Shown one piece after another: positions 8,600 to 19,714 of a DNA stretch of 64,000 nt. The notes under the pieces are model-generated. The model saw only the letters and a program-made list of their open reading frames with translations. It was not told where the DNA came from and did no database searches. Position 1 is the first letter of the stretch. Every line of letters starts with the position of its first letter. The position numbers and the translations under genes are program-made. This stretch comes from Caldimonas manganoxidans ATCC BAA-369 (GTDB taxonomy: Bacteria; Pseudomonadota; Gammaproteobacteria; Burkholderiales; Burkholderiaceae_C): positions 1 to 64,000 of the forward strand of contig NZ_KB905947.1 of the NCBI RefSeq assembly GCF_000381125.1. Direction: 5' to 3'.

Positions 8600-9877
8600 T
8601 TACGACAAGGACGTGACAGGCCCGCAGCGCCGCGCCGGCACCGGCACGGCGACGGGATCGGGCCATGCTCGTCGAACCAGGTCGGCCACGCACTGCGCCG
8701 TGGCGGCCGACAGCGTCCATCCCAGGTGGCCATGGCCGGTGTTGTAGAACACGCGCGGATGCCGGCCGCGGCCCACGCGGGGCATCATGTCGGGCATCAT
8801 CGGTCGCAGTCCGGCCCAGGGCACCACGCTGCGAGTGGACACCCCCGGAAAACAGCGCTGCACCCAGTCCACCAACGGTCGGATGCGATCGGCGCGGATG
8901 TCGCGGTTCTCACCGTCGAACTCGGCCGTGCCAGCCACGCGCAAGCGGTCCGTGCCCAATCGGCTGGTCACGATCTTGGTCTCGTCGTCGAGCAGGCTGA
9001 CCGTGGGCGCAGCGGCCTGGCTGGCCTCGTCGAGCAGGTTGACGGTGATCGAATAGCCCTTCACCGGATAGACATTGACCCGGTCGCCCAGCTGCGCGGC
9101 CAGGGCCCGGCTGGCCACGCCGGCACACACCACCACGCCATCGAAGCGCAGCGTCTGCTCGCCCTCGGGACCGGCCAGCCTCATGTGCACGCCATCGTCG
9201 CGGGCTTGCAGCCGCCGCACCTCCCATCCGTACAGGCCGCGCACGCCGCGGCGCTGCGCGGCTTCGGCCAGGCCGTGGGTGAACTTGTGGATGTCGCCGG
9301 TGGTGTCGCTGTCGGTATACCAACCGCCAAAGTATCGGCCGGCCAGGGTCGGGACGATGGCGCGGATTTCCTCGGGCGTGACTGCGCGGCGCTGCAGACC
9401 GCCGGCGGCCAGCAAGGCCGAAACCCGCCGCGCATGCTCGAAGCCCGCCCGATCACGATAGATGTGCAGAATGCCCTCGCGTCGGTGATCGAATTCGATG
9501 CCCTCTTCATCGGCCCAGGCATACAGAGGCTCCCGTGCGGCAATCGCCAGGCGCACCGTCTCGATCGTGTGACGACGGTAATGCGCGATGCTGGCCATGA
9601 ATTGCACAAACCAGCTCAGCTGGTGCCAGCTCGGCCGCGGATGCACCAGCAAGGGCGCGTCGGCCTTCAGCATCCATTTCAGGCCTTTCCACACCGTGGA
9701 GGCATGGTTCCACACTTCGGCATTGGAGGCAGACAACTGCCCGCCGTTGGCATAAGAGGTTTCCATCGCGGCATAGCGATGGCGCTCGACCAAGGTCACG
9801 GACAAGCCGCGGCGGGCCAGGGCATAGGCGGTGGTGACGCCGGTGATGCCGGCGCCGATGATGGCAATCGAAGGCAT
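8600..9877 (-). CDS. dadA: FAD-dependent D-amino acid dehydrogenase / glycine oxidase-like
   Basis: Membrane-associated flavoenzyme that oxidatively deaminates small amino acids; 425 residues, the usual DadA length. N-terminal dinucleotide-binding motif IAIIGAGITGVTTAYALARR, DadA-like METSYANGGQLSASN, and C-terminal RVFYNTGHGHLGWT that closes the FAD site. ATG 9877 is chosen because the Rossmann motif begins there; the frame stays open far upstream through the riboswitch but that part is not protein-like. A tandem glycine riboswitch lies 68 nt upstream, so the physiological substrate could be glycine itself rather than D-alanine. Confidence 0.82.
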   Translation of the reverse strand: MPSIAIIGAGITGVTTAYALARRGLSVTLVERHRYAAMETSYANGGQLSASNAEVWNHASTVWKGLKWMLKADAPLLVHPRPSWHQLSWFVQFMASIAHYRRHTIETVRLAIAAREPLYAWADEEGIEFDHRREGILHIYRDRAGFEHARRVSALLAAGGLQRRAVTPEEIRAIVPTLAGRYFGGWYTDSDTTGDIHKFTHGLAEAAQRRGVRGLYGWEVRRLQARDDGVHMRLAGPEGEQTLRFDGVVVCAGVASRALAAQLGDRVNVYPVKGYSITVNLLDEASQAAAPTVSLLDDETKIVTSRLGTDRLRVAGTAEFDGENRDIRADRIRPLVDWVQRCFPGVSTRSVVPWAGLRPMMPDMMPRVGRGRHPRVFYNTGHGHLGWTLSAATAQCVADLVRRAWPDPVAVPVPARRCGPVTSLS

Positions 9878-9944
9878 GAGAGCTCCTCTCAGGCAAAGCC
9901 ACGCGTCGAGGCGGGAAGCCCAGGCCACGTGCCGCAGCCTGGAC

Positions 9945-10140
9945 GCCCCCTCTGTTGCGGACCTGAGAGATTCACGGAGGCGCGCGAGGCTCCCGCTTGC
10001 TCCTTCGGTGCTGGCCGGCGACGCGAACGGCCGGCAGCTCTTCAGAGTCGGTGGGCGATGCCGGTCCTGGGGCCTGAGAGTTTCCGGGGCGGTTGCTCCT
10101 TCGGCGCCGCCTGGGCATGTGCACAGGCAGGCTCTCCCGA
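9945..10140 (-). promoter_or_regulatory. Tandem glycine riboswitch upstream of dadA
   Basis: Read on the minus strand, the leader contains two consecutive glycine aptamers. The first has GGGAGAG, then CGCCGAAGGAGCAA, then GAAACTCTCAGG. The second has GAAGAGC, CACCGAAGGAGCAA, GAATCTCTCAGG and ends with a CAACAGAGGGGG-like segment. These are the conserved core and terminal pieces of the gcvT-type riboswitch (Vibrio/Bacillus tandem form). It lies between dadA and the divergent YihY gene and reads toward dadA. Whether it turns expression on or off with glycine cannot be read with certainty; most of the class are ON switches. Confidence 0.9.
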
Positions 10141-10289
10141 CATCACCATGGCTGCCTTCGGGCGGCCACCCTTGGATTGTGCCCGAAACCTTGAATTGGG
10201 CTGCAGGCATCGGAGCGTCCGGACTTTCACCGGGCTTCGATTCTCGGACAATCCGCCGCGCGCCCGACGAAGACTTCCCGAGGAATGCC

Positions 10290-11138
10290 ATGCGTTTGCC
10301 ACGCTCCAGACTGTTCGAGCGGCTGCAGGACGCCCAGCTCGCCCAGGCGGCCGCCAGCCTGAGTTTCACCACCTTGCTGTCGCTGGTGCCACTGCTGGCC
10401 GTGGGATTTGCGCTGTTCACGCTGGTGCCTGCCTTGCGTCCGTTTCGGCGTACGCTCGAAGGGCTGTGGCTGCCGCATCTGCTGCCAGCGGACCTTGCGC
10501 AGCCCGTGCTGAGATACCTCGGCCGCTTTGCCGACAATGCCCATGGGCTGAGCTGGAGCGGCGCGGCCTTGCTGCTGGTGGCCGCGCTGGCCATGATGTT
10601 CACGGTGGAGACCGCGCTGAACCGGATCTGGCAGGTGCGCCAAGGCCGCCCCTGGCGCAAGCGCCTGGCGCTGTACCTGCCCCTGCTGGCCGCCGGCCCG
10701 CTGGTGCTGGGGTGGAGTCTGTGGGCCACCTCGCGGGCCTTGGCCCTGTCTCAAGGCCTGATGAGCCCGTGGCCGCCGGCGGTCGAGGTGTTATGGACCT
10801 TGGGTCCGGCTGCGCTCAACCTGGCGATGCTGTTCTTGCTGTTCTACCTGGTGCCCCATGCCCCGGTGCGCTGGCACGAGGCGCTGCTGGGCGGCTTGCT
10901 CGGTGCCGCCGGGCTCGAAGCCGGCAAACAGGCTTTCGCGACCTACGTGCTGGCGCTTCCCACGTACCGCACCTTGTACGGCAGCTTTGCCGTGTTCCCG
11001 GTGTTCCTGCTGTGGATCTATTACTCCTGGGCCGTCACCTTGGCCGCCGCGGTGGTGACCGCGCATCTGGGGTCCCTGCGCGCGGCACGCGGCCGGGGCA
11101 TCGGCCGCGCCGCAAGGCCCGGGCGAACTCGGGCTTAG
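10290..11138 (+). CDS. YihY family inner membrane protein
   Basis: A 282-residue polytopic membrane protein of the YihY/virulence factor BrkB family (once called ribonuclease BN; that activity belongs to another gene). Six hydrophobic segments; family features include AAASLSFTTLLSLVPLLAV near the N-terminus, TVETALNRIW, and TYRTLYGSFAVFPVFLLWIY near the C-terminus. ATG 10290 follows GAGGAATGCC, a reasonable ribosome binding site, and gives the family N-terminus. Function is unknown; it lacks the C-terminal extension of longer members. Divergent from the riboswitch-dadA unit. Confidence 0.85.
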   Translation: MRLPRSRLFERLQDAQLAQAAASLSFTTLLSLVPLLAVGFALFTLVPALRPFRRTLEGLWLPHLLPADLAQPVLRYLGRFADNAHGLSWSGAALLLVAALAMMFTVETALNRIWQVRQGRPWRKRLALYLPLLAAGPLVLGWSLWATSRALALSQGLMSPWPPAVEVLWTLGPAALNLAMLFLLFYLVPHAPVRWHEALLGGLLGAAGLEAGKQAFATYVLALPTYRTLYGSFAVFPVFLLWIYYSWAVTLAAAVVTAHLGSLRAARGRGIGRAARPGRTRA

Positions 11139-11146
11139 GGCCTTGC
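11112..11146. terminator. Hairpin between YihY gene and gyrB
   Basis: A 9-bp perfect stem (GCAAGGCCC / GGGCCTTGC) with a GC-rich loop lies at the end of two convergent genes (stops at 11138 and 11154). No T-run follows on either strand, so termination here would be inefficient or factor-assisted. Confidence 0.35.
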
Positions 11147-11153
11147 CGCCGTC

Positions 11154-13742
<2,589 letters not shown>

Positions 13743-14849
13743 TCAGATCCTCATGGGCATCACGACGTACTTGAAGTCGTCGTCGTCAGGGATGGTGATC
13801 AACGCGCTGGAGTTGGCGTCCTGCAGATCGACTCTGACCATGTCTTGGCTCATGTTGGCCAGGACATCGACCAGGTAAGTCACATTGAAGCCGATTTCGA
13901 TGGTGTCGCCACCGTAGTCGATTTCGATGTCCTCCTTGGCTTCTTCCTGCTCGGCATTGCTTGCGGCAATGCGCAGCAGGCCCGGCTCGATGTTCAGGCG
14001 CACGCCCTTGAACTTCTCGCTGGTGAGGATGGCTGCTCGTTGCAGGCTGGCCAGCAGCGCGGCGCGACCCAGCACGACGCTGTTCTTGTGGTTTTTGGGA
14101 ATGACGCGGTTGTAGTCGGGGAACTTGCCTTCGACCAGCTTGGTGACGAATTCCATGCCCGAGAAAAGGAACTTGGCCTGGTTGCCGGCAAAGCGCATCT
14201 CGATGGGCGTGTCTTCGTCTTTGAGCAGGCGTTGCAATTCCAGCACGGTCTTGCGCGGCAGGATGACTTCCTGACGCGGCATCTCCACCTCCAGCGTGGC
14301 CTGGGCCAGGGCCAGGCGGTGACCGTCGGTGGCCACGAGCGTGAGCTGCCGGCCTTCGGCCACGAACAGGATGCCATTGAGGTAGTAGCGGATGTCGTGC
14401 ACCGCCATGGCGAAGTGCACCCGCCCGATCAGGGTTTTGAGTGTTTTCTGCGGCACGCTGAAGCTGGGGCCGAAATCGGCGGCTTCTTGCACCAGCGGAA
14501 AGTCTTCGGCCGGCAGCGTTTGCAGCGTGAAGCGGCTCTTACCGCCGGTCAAGGTGAGCTTGTTCTGTTGGGCTGACAGCGACACCACTTGCTCGGCCGG
14601 CAAGGAGCGCAGGATGTCGATCAACTTGCGCGCCCCCACCGAGGTGCTGAAGTCGCCCGCATCGCCTTGCAGTTCGGCCGTGGTGCGCACCTGGATTTCC
14701 AGGTCACTGGTGGTGAACTCGACCAGCGCCCCGGTCTTGCGAATCAGCACATTGGCCAGGATGGGCAGGGTGTGGCGACGCTCCACGATGCCGGCCACGG
14801 CCTGCAAAGCGCTGAGCACTTGGTCCTGGGGTGCTTTCAACACAATCAT
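13743..14849 (-). CDS. dnaN: DNA polymerase III beta sliding clamp
   Basis: Ring-shaped processivity clamp of the replicative polymerase; 368 residues, the family norm. Starts MIVLKAPQDQVLSALQAV, has three repeats of the clamp fold, central LVATDGHRLALAQ, and ends with the hydrophobic FKYVVMPMRI that forms the partner-binding pocket. ATG 14849 is the only start consistent with the family. Located between dnaA (265 nt upstream) and gyrB (84 nt downstream), the ancestral order. Confidence 0.97.
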   Translation of the reverse strand: MIVLKAPQDQVLSALQAVAGIVERRHTLPILANVLIRKTGALVEFTTSDLEIQVRTTAELQGDAGDFSTSVGARKLIDILRSLPAEQVVSLSAQQNKLTLTGGKSRFTLQTLPAEDFPLVQEAADFGPSFSVPQKTLKTLIGRVHFAMAVHDIRYYLNGILFVAEGRQLTLVATDGHRLALAQATLEVEMPRQEVILPRKTVLELQRLLKDEDTPIEMRFAGNQAKFLFSGMEFVTKLVEGKFPDYNRVIPKNHKNSVVLGRAALLASLQRAAILTSEKFKGVRLNIEPGLLRIAASNAEQEEAKEDIEIDYGGDTIEIGFNVTYLVDVLANMSQDMVRVDLQDANSSALITIPDDDDFKYVVMPMRI

Positions 14850-15114
14850 GTGAACCTCTTGAGGTGGTAGCCGTAGTAGGGGGCCGGTTTTTTTGTGGAA
14901 AACGCTATTTTGTCTTGTTCGATCAAGGCTTTGGAGCGGGGACAAGCCTGTGGCTTGCCGTCGGGGAACGACGCGGGCGAAGTGACAACAACTTCGCGCA
15001 GACACGCCAGCCTGTGGACAATACAGGGCTTGTTCGAAACTTGTCCCCAGCTTTGTGCTTTGACAACAGTGTTCCCCTTGTGGCAGTCGAACGGAAAAAA
15101 AAGAGGGTGGGCGC
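14850..15114 (-). promoter_or_regulatory. dnaA-dnaN intergenic region with DnaA-box-like sites
   Basis: A 265-nt gap without a gene. It holds TGTGGAAAA at 14894-14902, which on the opposite strand is TTTTCCACA and fits the relaxed DnaA box TTWTNCACA. TGTGGACAA at 15013-15021 (one mismatch) is nearby, together with several short T/A-rich stretches unusual for this GC-rich genome. It may contain the dnaN promoter and contribute to the origin. The evidence is only the box count and location. Confidence 0.4.
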
Positions 15115-16515
15115 TCAGCCCTTGAGGGTCTGCTCCAGCACGTGCAGCTGCTGGTTCAGTTCGGTGTTCTTGCTGCGCTCGCTGCCGATCTTGCGCACGG
15201 CATGCAGCACGGTGGTGTGGTCGCGTCCGCCAAAGAGCTCGCCGATCTCGGGCAGGCTCTTTTGCGTGAGTTCCTTGGCCAGGTACATCGCGATCTGGCG
15301 GGGCCGGGCGATGGAGGCCGGCCGTTTCTTGGAATACATGTCGGCGACCTTGATCTTGTAGAAATCGGCCACCGTCTTTTGGATGTTCTCCACCGAGATC
15401 TGCCGGTTTTGGATCGACAGCAGATCCTTGAGGGCTTCACGGGCCAGCGCGATGTTGATTTCTTTGTGGGAAAACCGTGAATAAGCCAGGATCTTGCGCA
15501 GTGCGCCTTCGAGTTCACGCACGTTGGCGCGCACGTTCTTGGCCACGAAGAAGGCCACGTCCTCGGGCATTTGCGCGCCTTCCATTTCGGCCTTCTTGAT
15601 CAGGATGGCCACGCGCATTTCCAACTCGGGAGGCTCGATGGCCACGGTCAGGCCCGAGTCGAAGCGGCTGGTCAGCCGCTCGTCGATGTCCACCAACCCC
15701 TTGGGGTAGGTGTCGCTGGTCATGACGATGTGGGCACGCTTGGCCAGCAGCGCCTCGAAGGCGTTGAAGAATTCCTCCTGGGTGCGGTCCTTGCCGGCGA
15801 AGAACTGCACGTCGTCGATCAGCAGCAGATCGAGCTGGTGGTACTTGGCCTTGAGCTCGTCGAAGGTCTTGCGCTGGTAGTTCTTCACCACGTCCGAGAT
15901 GAATTGCTCGGCGTGCAGGTACAGCACCTTGGCGTCGGGCCGGTCGGCCAGCAAGGCATTGCCCACGGCATTCATCAAATGGGTCTTGCCCAGGCCCACG
16001 CCGCCGTAGATGAAGAGCGGGTTGTACATCTGGCCCGGGGCGCCGGCCACGTGCAGCGCGGCGGTGCGGGCCATCTGGTTGGCCCGGCCAGGCACCAAGG
16101 TGTCGAAGGTCAGGCTGGGGTTGAGGCGGTGGCGCGAGGGCTGGGGCGGCGGCGGGGCGGCAACGGCCGGACTGGCGGCCACCGCGCCGTTCATCGCCGG
16201 GGCGGCTGGGGTCGCGGTCGGGGCCGATGCGGCCGCCACCGGCCGCGTCGGCATCGGGTCCCGGGGGGCCAGCGACAGCTCCAAGCGCACCGGCTGGCCA
16301 TGCAATTCGGTCAGCAGGGCTTGGATGCGGGCGGCGTACTGGGCCCGGATCCAATCCAGCTTGAAGCGGTTGGGCACGCGCACGGACAGCACTGGCCCGG
16401 CCTCGCCCTGTGTCAGCAGGGCTGGAGGCAGAGGCCGGATCCAGGTGTTGAATTGCTGTTCGGGCAGTTCGGCGGCGAGTCGTTCGCAGCAGCGCTGCCA
16501 CAAGTCGGAGCTCAT
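15115..16515 (-). CDS. dnaA: Chromosomal replication initiator protein DnaA
   Basis: AAA+ ATPase that binds DnaA boxes and opens the origin; 466 residues. Domain I ([22 protein letters not shown]), a Pro/Ala-rich linker domain II, Walker [17 protein letters not shown], Walker [14 protein letters not shown], and the C-terminal DNA-binding signature [16 protein letters not shown] are all intact. ATG 16515 is the natural start. The gene is divergent from rpmH across a 442-nt region containing a perfect DnaA box, consistent with autoregulation. Confidence 0.98.
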   Translation of the reverse strand: MSSDLWQRCCERLAAELPEQQFNTWIRPLPPALLTQGEAGPVLSVRVPNRFKLDWIRAQYAARIQALLTELHGQPVRLELSLAPRDPMPTRPVAAASAPTATPAAPAMNGAVAASPAVAAPPPPQPSRHRLNPSLTFDTLVPGRANQMARTAALHVAGAPGQMYNPLFIYGGVGLGKTHLMNAVGNALLADRPDAKVLYLHAEQFISDVVKNYQRKTFDELKAKYHQLDLLLIDDVQFFAGKDRTQEEFFNAFEALLAKRAHIVMTSDTYPKGLVDIDERLTSRFDSGLTVAIEPPELEMRVAILIKKAEMEGAQMPEDVAFFVAKNVRANVRELEGALRKILAYSRFSHKEINIALAREALKDLLSIQNRQISVENIQKTVADFYKIKVADMYSKKRPASIARPRQIAMYLAKELTQKSLPEIGELFGGRDHTTVLHAVRKIGSERSKNTELNQQLHVLEQTLKG

Positions 16516-16957
16516 GGAATTGTGGAAAACTTTCTTCTAGAGCCGCCGGATTCTAGCCTTGCACGGCCGTGCACGGACGACTTATCCACAGAAAATGACT
16601 TCGAATCCACCCCTCGGTCCTCCAGGGTCGGTGCGCAGGGTCCATTGACCGACGAACTTGCATTTGGTGTAATTGAGGGTTTCCCGCACTTTCGTTGGCC
16701 TGCTCGAGACGCGTGTGAGACGCTTCGCGCTTACAGAGTCCACAGGAGGGGCTCAGAGCGCTTCTTGGGAGCGTTTCTGCGGCTTGATCGGGGGGCTTGA
16801 TCGGTCTATCCCGGGTCGGTTGGGCGTTTCGTGAAGCTGCCGCAGGCATGTCCGGTGCCGGGAAACCCCAAGCCCTGGCCGGGCCTGGGCTCTGCAGAGG
16901 TGTTGATGTGTCGCCAGGCTGTTCGGCCCGGGCGGAATTCTCCGAGAGGATCCGATC
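16516..16957. other. Putative oriC / dnaA-rpmH divergent promoter region
   Basis: A gene-free 442-nt stretch between divergent dnaA and rpmH. It contains a perfect DnaA box TTATCCACA at 16582-16590 and a relaxed box on the other strand at 16521-16529 (TGTGGAAAA), 8 nt outside dnaA. It also contains a strong plus-strand promoter for rpmH. This is a usual place for the origin in this group, but two boxes are few, and no clear AT-rich unwinding element stands out. It may instead be the dnaA autoregulatory region, with the origin partly in the dnaA-dnaN gap. Confidence 0.45.
16645..16673 (+). promoter_or_regulatory. Sigma-70 promoter for rpmH-rnpA-yidD-yidC
   Basis: TTGACC (16645-16650) and TGTAAT (16668-16673) separated by 17 nt, each matching the consensus at five of six positions. 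It reads toward rpmH, giving a 5' leader of about 275 nt. Confidence 0.65.
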
Positions 16958-17092
16958 ATGAAACGTACTTATCAGCCTTCCAAGGTTCGCCGCGCACGCA
17001 CGCACGGCTTCCTGGTGCGCATGAAGACCAAGGGTGGCCGCAAGGTCATCAATGCCCGCCGCGCCAAGGGCCGCAAGCGCCTGGCCGTCTGA
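16958..17092 (+). CDS. rpmH: 50S ribosomal protein L34
   Basis: Small basic protein of the large ribosomal subunit, 44 residues, too short for many gene lists. It begins [18 protein letters not shown] and ends [13 protein letters not shown], which is the complete L34 sequence pattern. AGAGGA lies 6-8 nt before the ATG. First gene of the plus-strand rpmH-rnpA-yidD-yidC set. Confidence 0.98.
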   Translation: MKRTYQPSKVRRARTHGFLVRMKTKGGRKVINARRAKGRKRLAV

Positions 17093-17117
17093 TCCCGGCG
17101 GCGCGGCGAACGCCGGC

Positions 17118-17597
17118 TTGATCCTGCCTGCAGCCTCGACCCGTCTGGTGCGGCTGTCGCGCCGTGCCGATTTCGAGCGGGTGCTGGGGGCGGGTGCCTC
17201 GGCCATCGCAGCGCGCAGCCCACATTTCGTGCTGCATCACCTGCCGAACACGGACGAGTTGTCGGACGAGTTGTCAACAGGAGGGCATCCCGAGGGGGCG
17301 CTGCCTGTGGATGTCTTCCGACCAGCGGCCCGCGAGCTGCTCGTCGGCGTGGTGATTCCGAAGCGATGGGCCCGCCGTGCGGTCACGCGCAACCTGTTGA
17401 AGCGGCAGATGTACGCGGCTTTCGCGCGCCATGCCCCTGCCTTGCCCGGCGGGATGTGGGTGGTGCGTCTGCGCGCCGCCTTCGATCGCGAACGATTCCC
17501 CAGTGCCGATTCCAAAGCGCTGCGCCGTGTGGTGCGCAGCGAGGTCGATGCCCTGATGCAGGCGGCGGTGCGACAGCGGGCCGGGAGGGCGGGATGA
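17118..17597 (+). CDS. rnpA: Ribonuclease P protein component
   Basis: Basic protein that assists the RNase P RNA in tRNA 5' maturation. Family features: RLSRRADFERVLGAGASA at the N-terminus and the RNR-like motif RWARRAVTRNLLKRQMYAAF in the middle. About 159 residues from TTG 17118; a GTG at 17148 is an equally possible start, and no ATG fits. A frame start overlapping rpmH at 17034 is unlikely because the extension has no homology. An insert rich in acidic residues (NTDELSDELSTGG) precedes the core helix. The stop overlaps the ATG of yidD. Confidence 0.9.
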   Translation: MILPAASTRLVRLSRRADFERVLGAGASAIAARSPHFVLHHLPNTDELSDELSTGGHPEGALPVDVFRPAARELLVGVVIPKRWARRAVTRNLLKRQMYAAFARHAPALPGGMWVVRLRAAFDRERFPSADSKALRRVVRSEVDALMQAAVRQRAGRAG

Positions 17598-17932
17598 TTG
17601 CGGCCCTCCTGAAGGCCTTGGTGCGTGCCTACCAGGTGTTGTTCAGCCCCTGGATCGGGGGCGACTGCCGTTTCGAGCCCAGCTGCTCGGCATACGCCTG
17701 GCAAGCCTTGGACCGCCATGGCGCGGTAAAGGGCAGCTATTTGGCCGCACGCCGCTTGTTGCGCTGCCATCCTGGGTGCGTGGGCGGGCACGACCCCGTG
17801 CCCGAACGCCATTGGGCAGGCTCGGCCCGGTCGGCCCCCTGGTTCACCCGCCTCGTCGAGGCTGGCCGTGCCCCGGACGTGCCGTCTCGTTCCTCCCCTT
17901 GCTCCTCTTCCAACAGCGAGTCGTCTCCATGA
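17594..17932 (+). CDS. yidD: Membrane protein insertion efficiency factor YidD
   Basis: Small cytoplasmic-face membrane-associated factor that aids YidC-dependent insertion. The 112-residue product has LFSPWIGGDCRFEPSCSAYA, then LRCHPGCVGGHDPVPE, the conserved Cys-rich core of YidD. The C-terminal ~35 residues (Ser-rich end) are beyond the family core. It overlaps rnpA and yidC by 4 nt each, so the three are translationally coupled. Confidence 0.95.
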   Translation: MIAALLKALVRAYQVLFSPWIGGDCRFEPSCSAYAWQALDRHGAVKGSYLAARRLLRCHPGCVGGHDPVPERHWAGSARSAPWFTRLVEAGRAPDVPSRSSPCSSSNSESSP

Positions 17933-19635
17933 CCGATATGCGCCGCACCATCCTGTGGGTGGTGTTCTCGATGTCCCTCATCCTGCTGTGGGATGCTTGG
18001 AACAAGCACACCGGCCGGCCGTCGATGTTCTCGCCGACGCCGGTGGCCCAACAAAAGGCCGCCTCGGCGCCGCCCCCGTCGGGCACCGCGTCGGCCGCCG
18101 CATTGCCTGCGCCAGCGCAAGCGGGCGCCTCCGGCAGCATCGCCACCCAGGCGCCAGCGGCCAGCAGCGCCGCGTCGCAGCAGCTGGAGATCGTCACCGA
18201 CGTGGTCAAGGCGCGCATCGATACCCAGGGCGGCACGCTGAGTTACCTGGAGTTGTTGCACTACGCCGACCAGGAGGACCGCCGCCGCAACGTGGTGTTG
18301 ATGGACCAGTCGGCCCAGCGGGTCTATCTGGCGCAGACGGGCTTGATCCAGGCCGGTCGCAGCTTTCCGAACCACTTCACGGCTTTTTCGGTGGATGATG
18401 CAACGCCGCGTCGCTTGGCCGATGGGCAAGACCGTGTGGAGGTGAAGCTGAGCTCGCCGGTGGTCGGTGGGCTGCAGTATGTCAAGACCTACACCTTCCA
18501 GCGGGGGCAGTACACCATCGGCGTGCGCCATGAAATCATCAACCGCGCCGATGAAACCTTGGAGCCGCAGCTGTATCTGCAGCTGGTGCGCGATGGCAAC
18601 CCGCCCCCGGGCGAGTCGTCCTTCTACTTCACCTTCACCGGTCCGGCGCTCTACACCGAGCAGAAGAAGTTCCACAAGGTGGAGTTCAAGGACATCGAGC
18701 GCGGCAAGGCCAGCACGGCCGAGCCGGCCGACAATGGCTGGGTGGCGATGGTGCAGCACTATTTCGCCTCGGCCTGGCTGCTCAATGTGCCGGGACACGA
18801 CCGCATGATGCGGGAGTTCCGCGCCGCCAAGGTGAGCGACAACCTGTACTCGATTGCCATGGTGGTGCCGCTGCCGCCGATGGCCGCCGGCCAGAGCCAC
18901 CGTGTCGAGTCCACGCTGTTCGTCGGCCCGCAAGAGGAGAAGAAGCTCGCCGCGCTGGCGCCCGGGCTGGAATTGGTGAAGGACTACGGCTGGTTCACCA
19001 TCCTGGCCAAGCCCTTGTTCTGGCTGCTGGACAAGCTCCACGCCCTGCTGGGCAACTGGGGCTGGTCCATCGTGGCCTTGGTGGTGCTGCTCAAGGCCGC
19101 TTTCTATGGCCTCAATGCCAGCGCCTATCGCTCGATGGCCAAGATGAAGGCCGTGGCCCCGCGGATCACGGAGCTGCGTGAGCGCTACAAGGACAAGCCG
19201 CAGCAGATGCAGCAGGAGATGATGCGCATCTATCGCGAGGAAAAGGTCAACCCCATGGGGGGATGTTTGCCGATCTTGATCCAGATCCCGGTGTTCATCG
19301 CGTTGTACTGGGTGTTGCTGTCGTCGGTGGAAATGCGCAACGCGCCGTGGATCTTGTGGATCCAGGATCTTTCGGCCAAGGACCCGTATTACATCCTGCC
19401 GCTGCTGATGACGGCCTCCACGCTCTTGCAGACGTGGTTGAACCCCACGCCGCCGGACCCGATCCAGGCCAAGATGATGTGGATCATGCCGCTGATGTTC
19501 TCGGTGATGTTCTTCTTCTTCCCGGCCGGTCTGGTGCTGTACTGGTTGACGAACAACCTGCTGTCCATTGCGCAACAGTGGTACATCAACAAGAAGCTCG
19601 GCGTGCTGGAGCTGAAGTTCCCGTCCAAGGACTGA
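17929..19635 (+). CDS. yidC: Membrane protein insertase YidC
   Basis: Inserts and folds inner-membrane proteins, alone or with SecYEG; 568 residues. An N-terminal signal-anchor ([20 protein letters not shown]), an Ala/Pro-rich linker, the large periplasmic P1 domain (to about residue 350), then the conserved five-helix core, with [38 protein letters not shown] and a final [23 protein letters not shown] 17929 overlaps the yidD stop. The gene is followed by a hairpin terminator and then mnmE. Confidence 0.97.
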   Translation: MTDMRRTILWVVFSMSLILLWDAWNKHTGRPSMFSPTPVAQQKAASAPPPSGTASAAALPAPAQAGASGSIATQAPAASSAASQQLEIVTDVVKARIDTQGGTLSYLELLHYADQEDRRRNVVLMDQSAQRVYLAQTGLIQAGRSFPNHFTAFSVDDATPRRLADGQDRVEVKLSSPVVGGLQYVKTYTFQRGQYTIGVRHEIINRADETLEPQLYLQLVRDGNPPPGESSFYFTFTGPALYTEQKKFHKVEFKDIERGKASTAEPADNGWVAMVQHYFASAWLLNVPGHDRMMREFRAAKVSDNLYSIAMVVPLPPMAAGQSHRVESTLFVGPQEEKKLAALAPGLELVKDYGWFTILAKPLFWLLDKLHALLGNWGWSIVALVVLLKAAFYGLNASAYRSMAKMKAVAPRITELRERYKDKPQQMQQEMMRIYREEKVNPMGGCLPILIQIPVFIALYWVLLSSVEMRNAPWILWIQDLSAKDPYYILPLLMTASTLLQTWLNPTPPDPIQAKMMWIMPLMFSVMFFFFPAGLVLYWLTNNLLSIAQQWYINKKLGVLELKFPSKD

Positions 19636-19654
19636 AGCCGCTGACGGTGTGAAG

Positions 19655-19688
19655 CCAACGCCCCGGGGTCTGCGCCGCGGGGCGTTGG
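19655..19688 (+). terminator. Hairpin after yidC
   Basis: Stem CCAACGCCCC / GGGGCGTTGG (10 bp, 14-nt loop) begins 19 nt after the yidC stop and is followed by CGTTTGTTGG, a poor T-tract. Its position argues that mnmE begins at the ATG at 19715, beyond the hairpin, rather than at upstream codons. Confidence 0.6.
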
Positions 19689-19714
19689 CGTTTGTTGGGC
19701 TCACAATGGGGGCC

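Noticed and set aside
8600-10729. dadA extended by about 280 codons upstream
   Set aside because: The extension crosses the tandem glycine riboswitch and the opposite YihY gene; homology starts at the Rossmann motif at 9877.
14850-15114. Extra DnaA boxes such as TTGTCCCCA
   Set aside because: Two or more mismatches to the box; counted only the sites that fit the relaxed consensus or have one mismatch.
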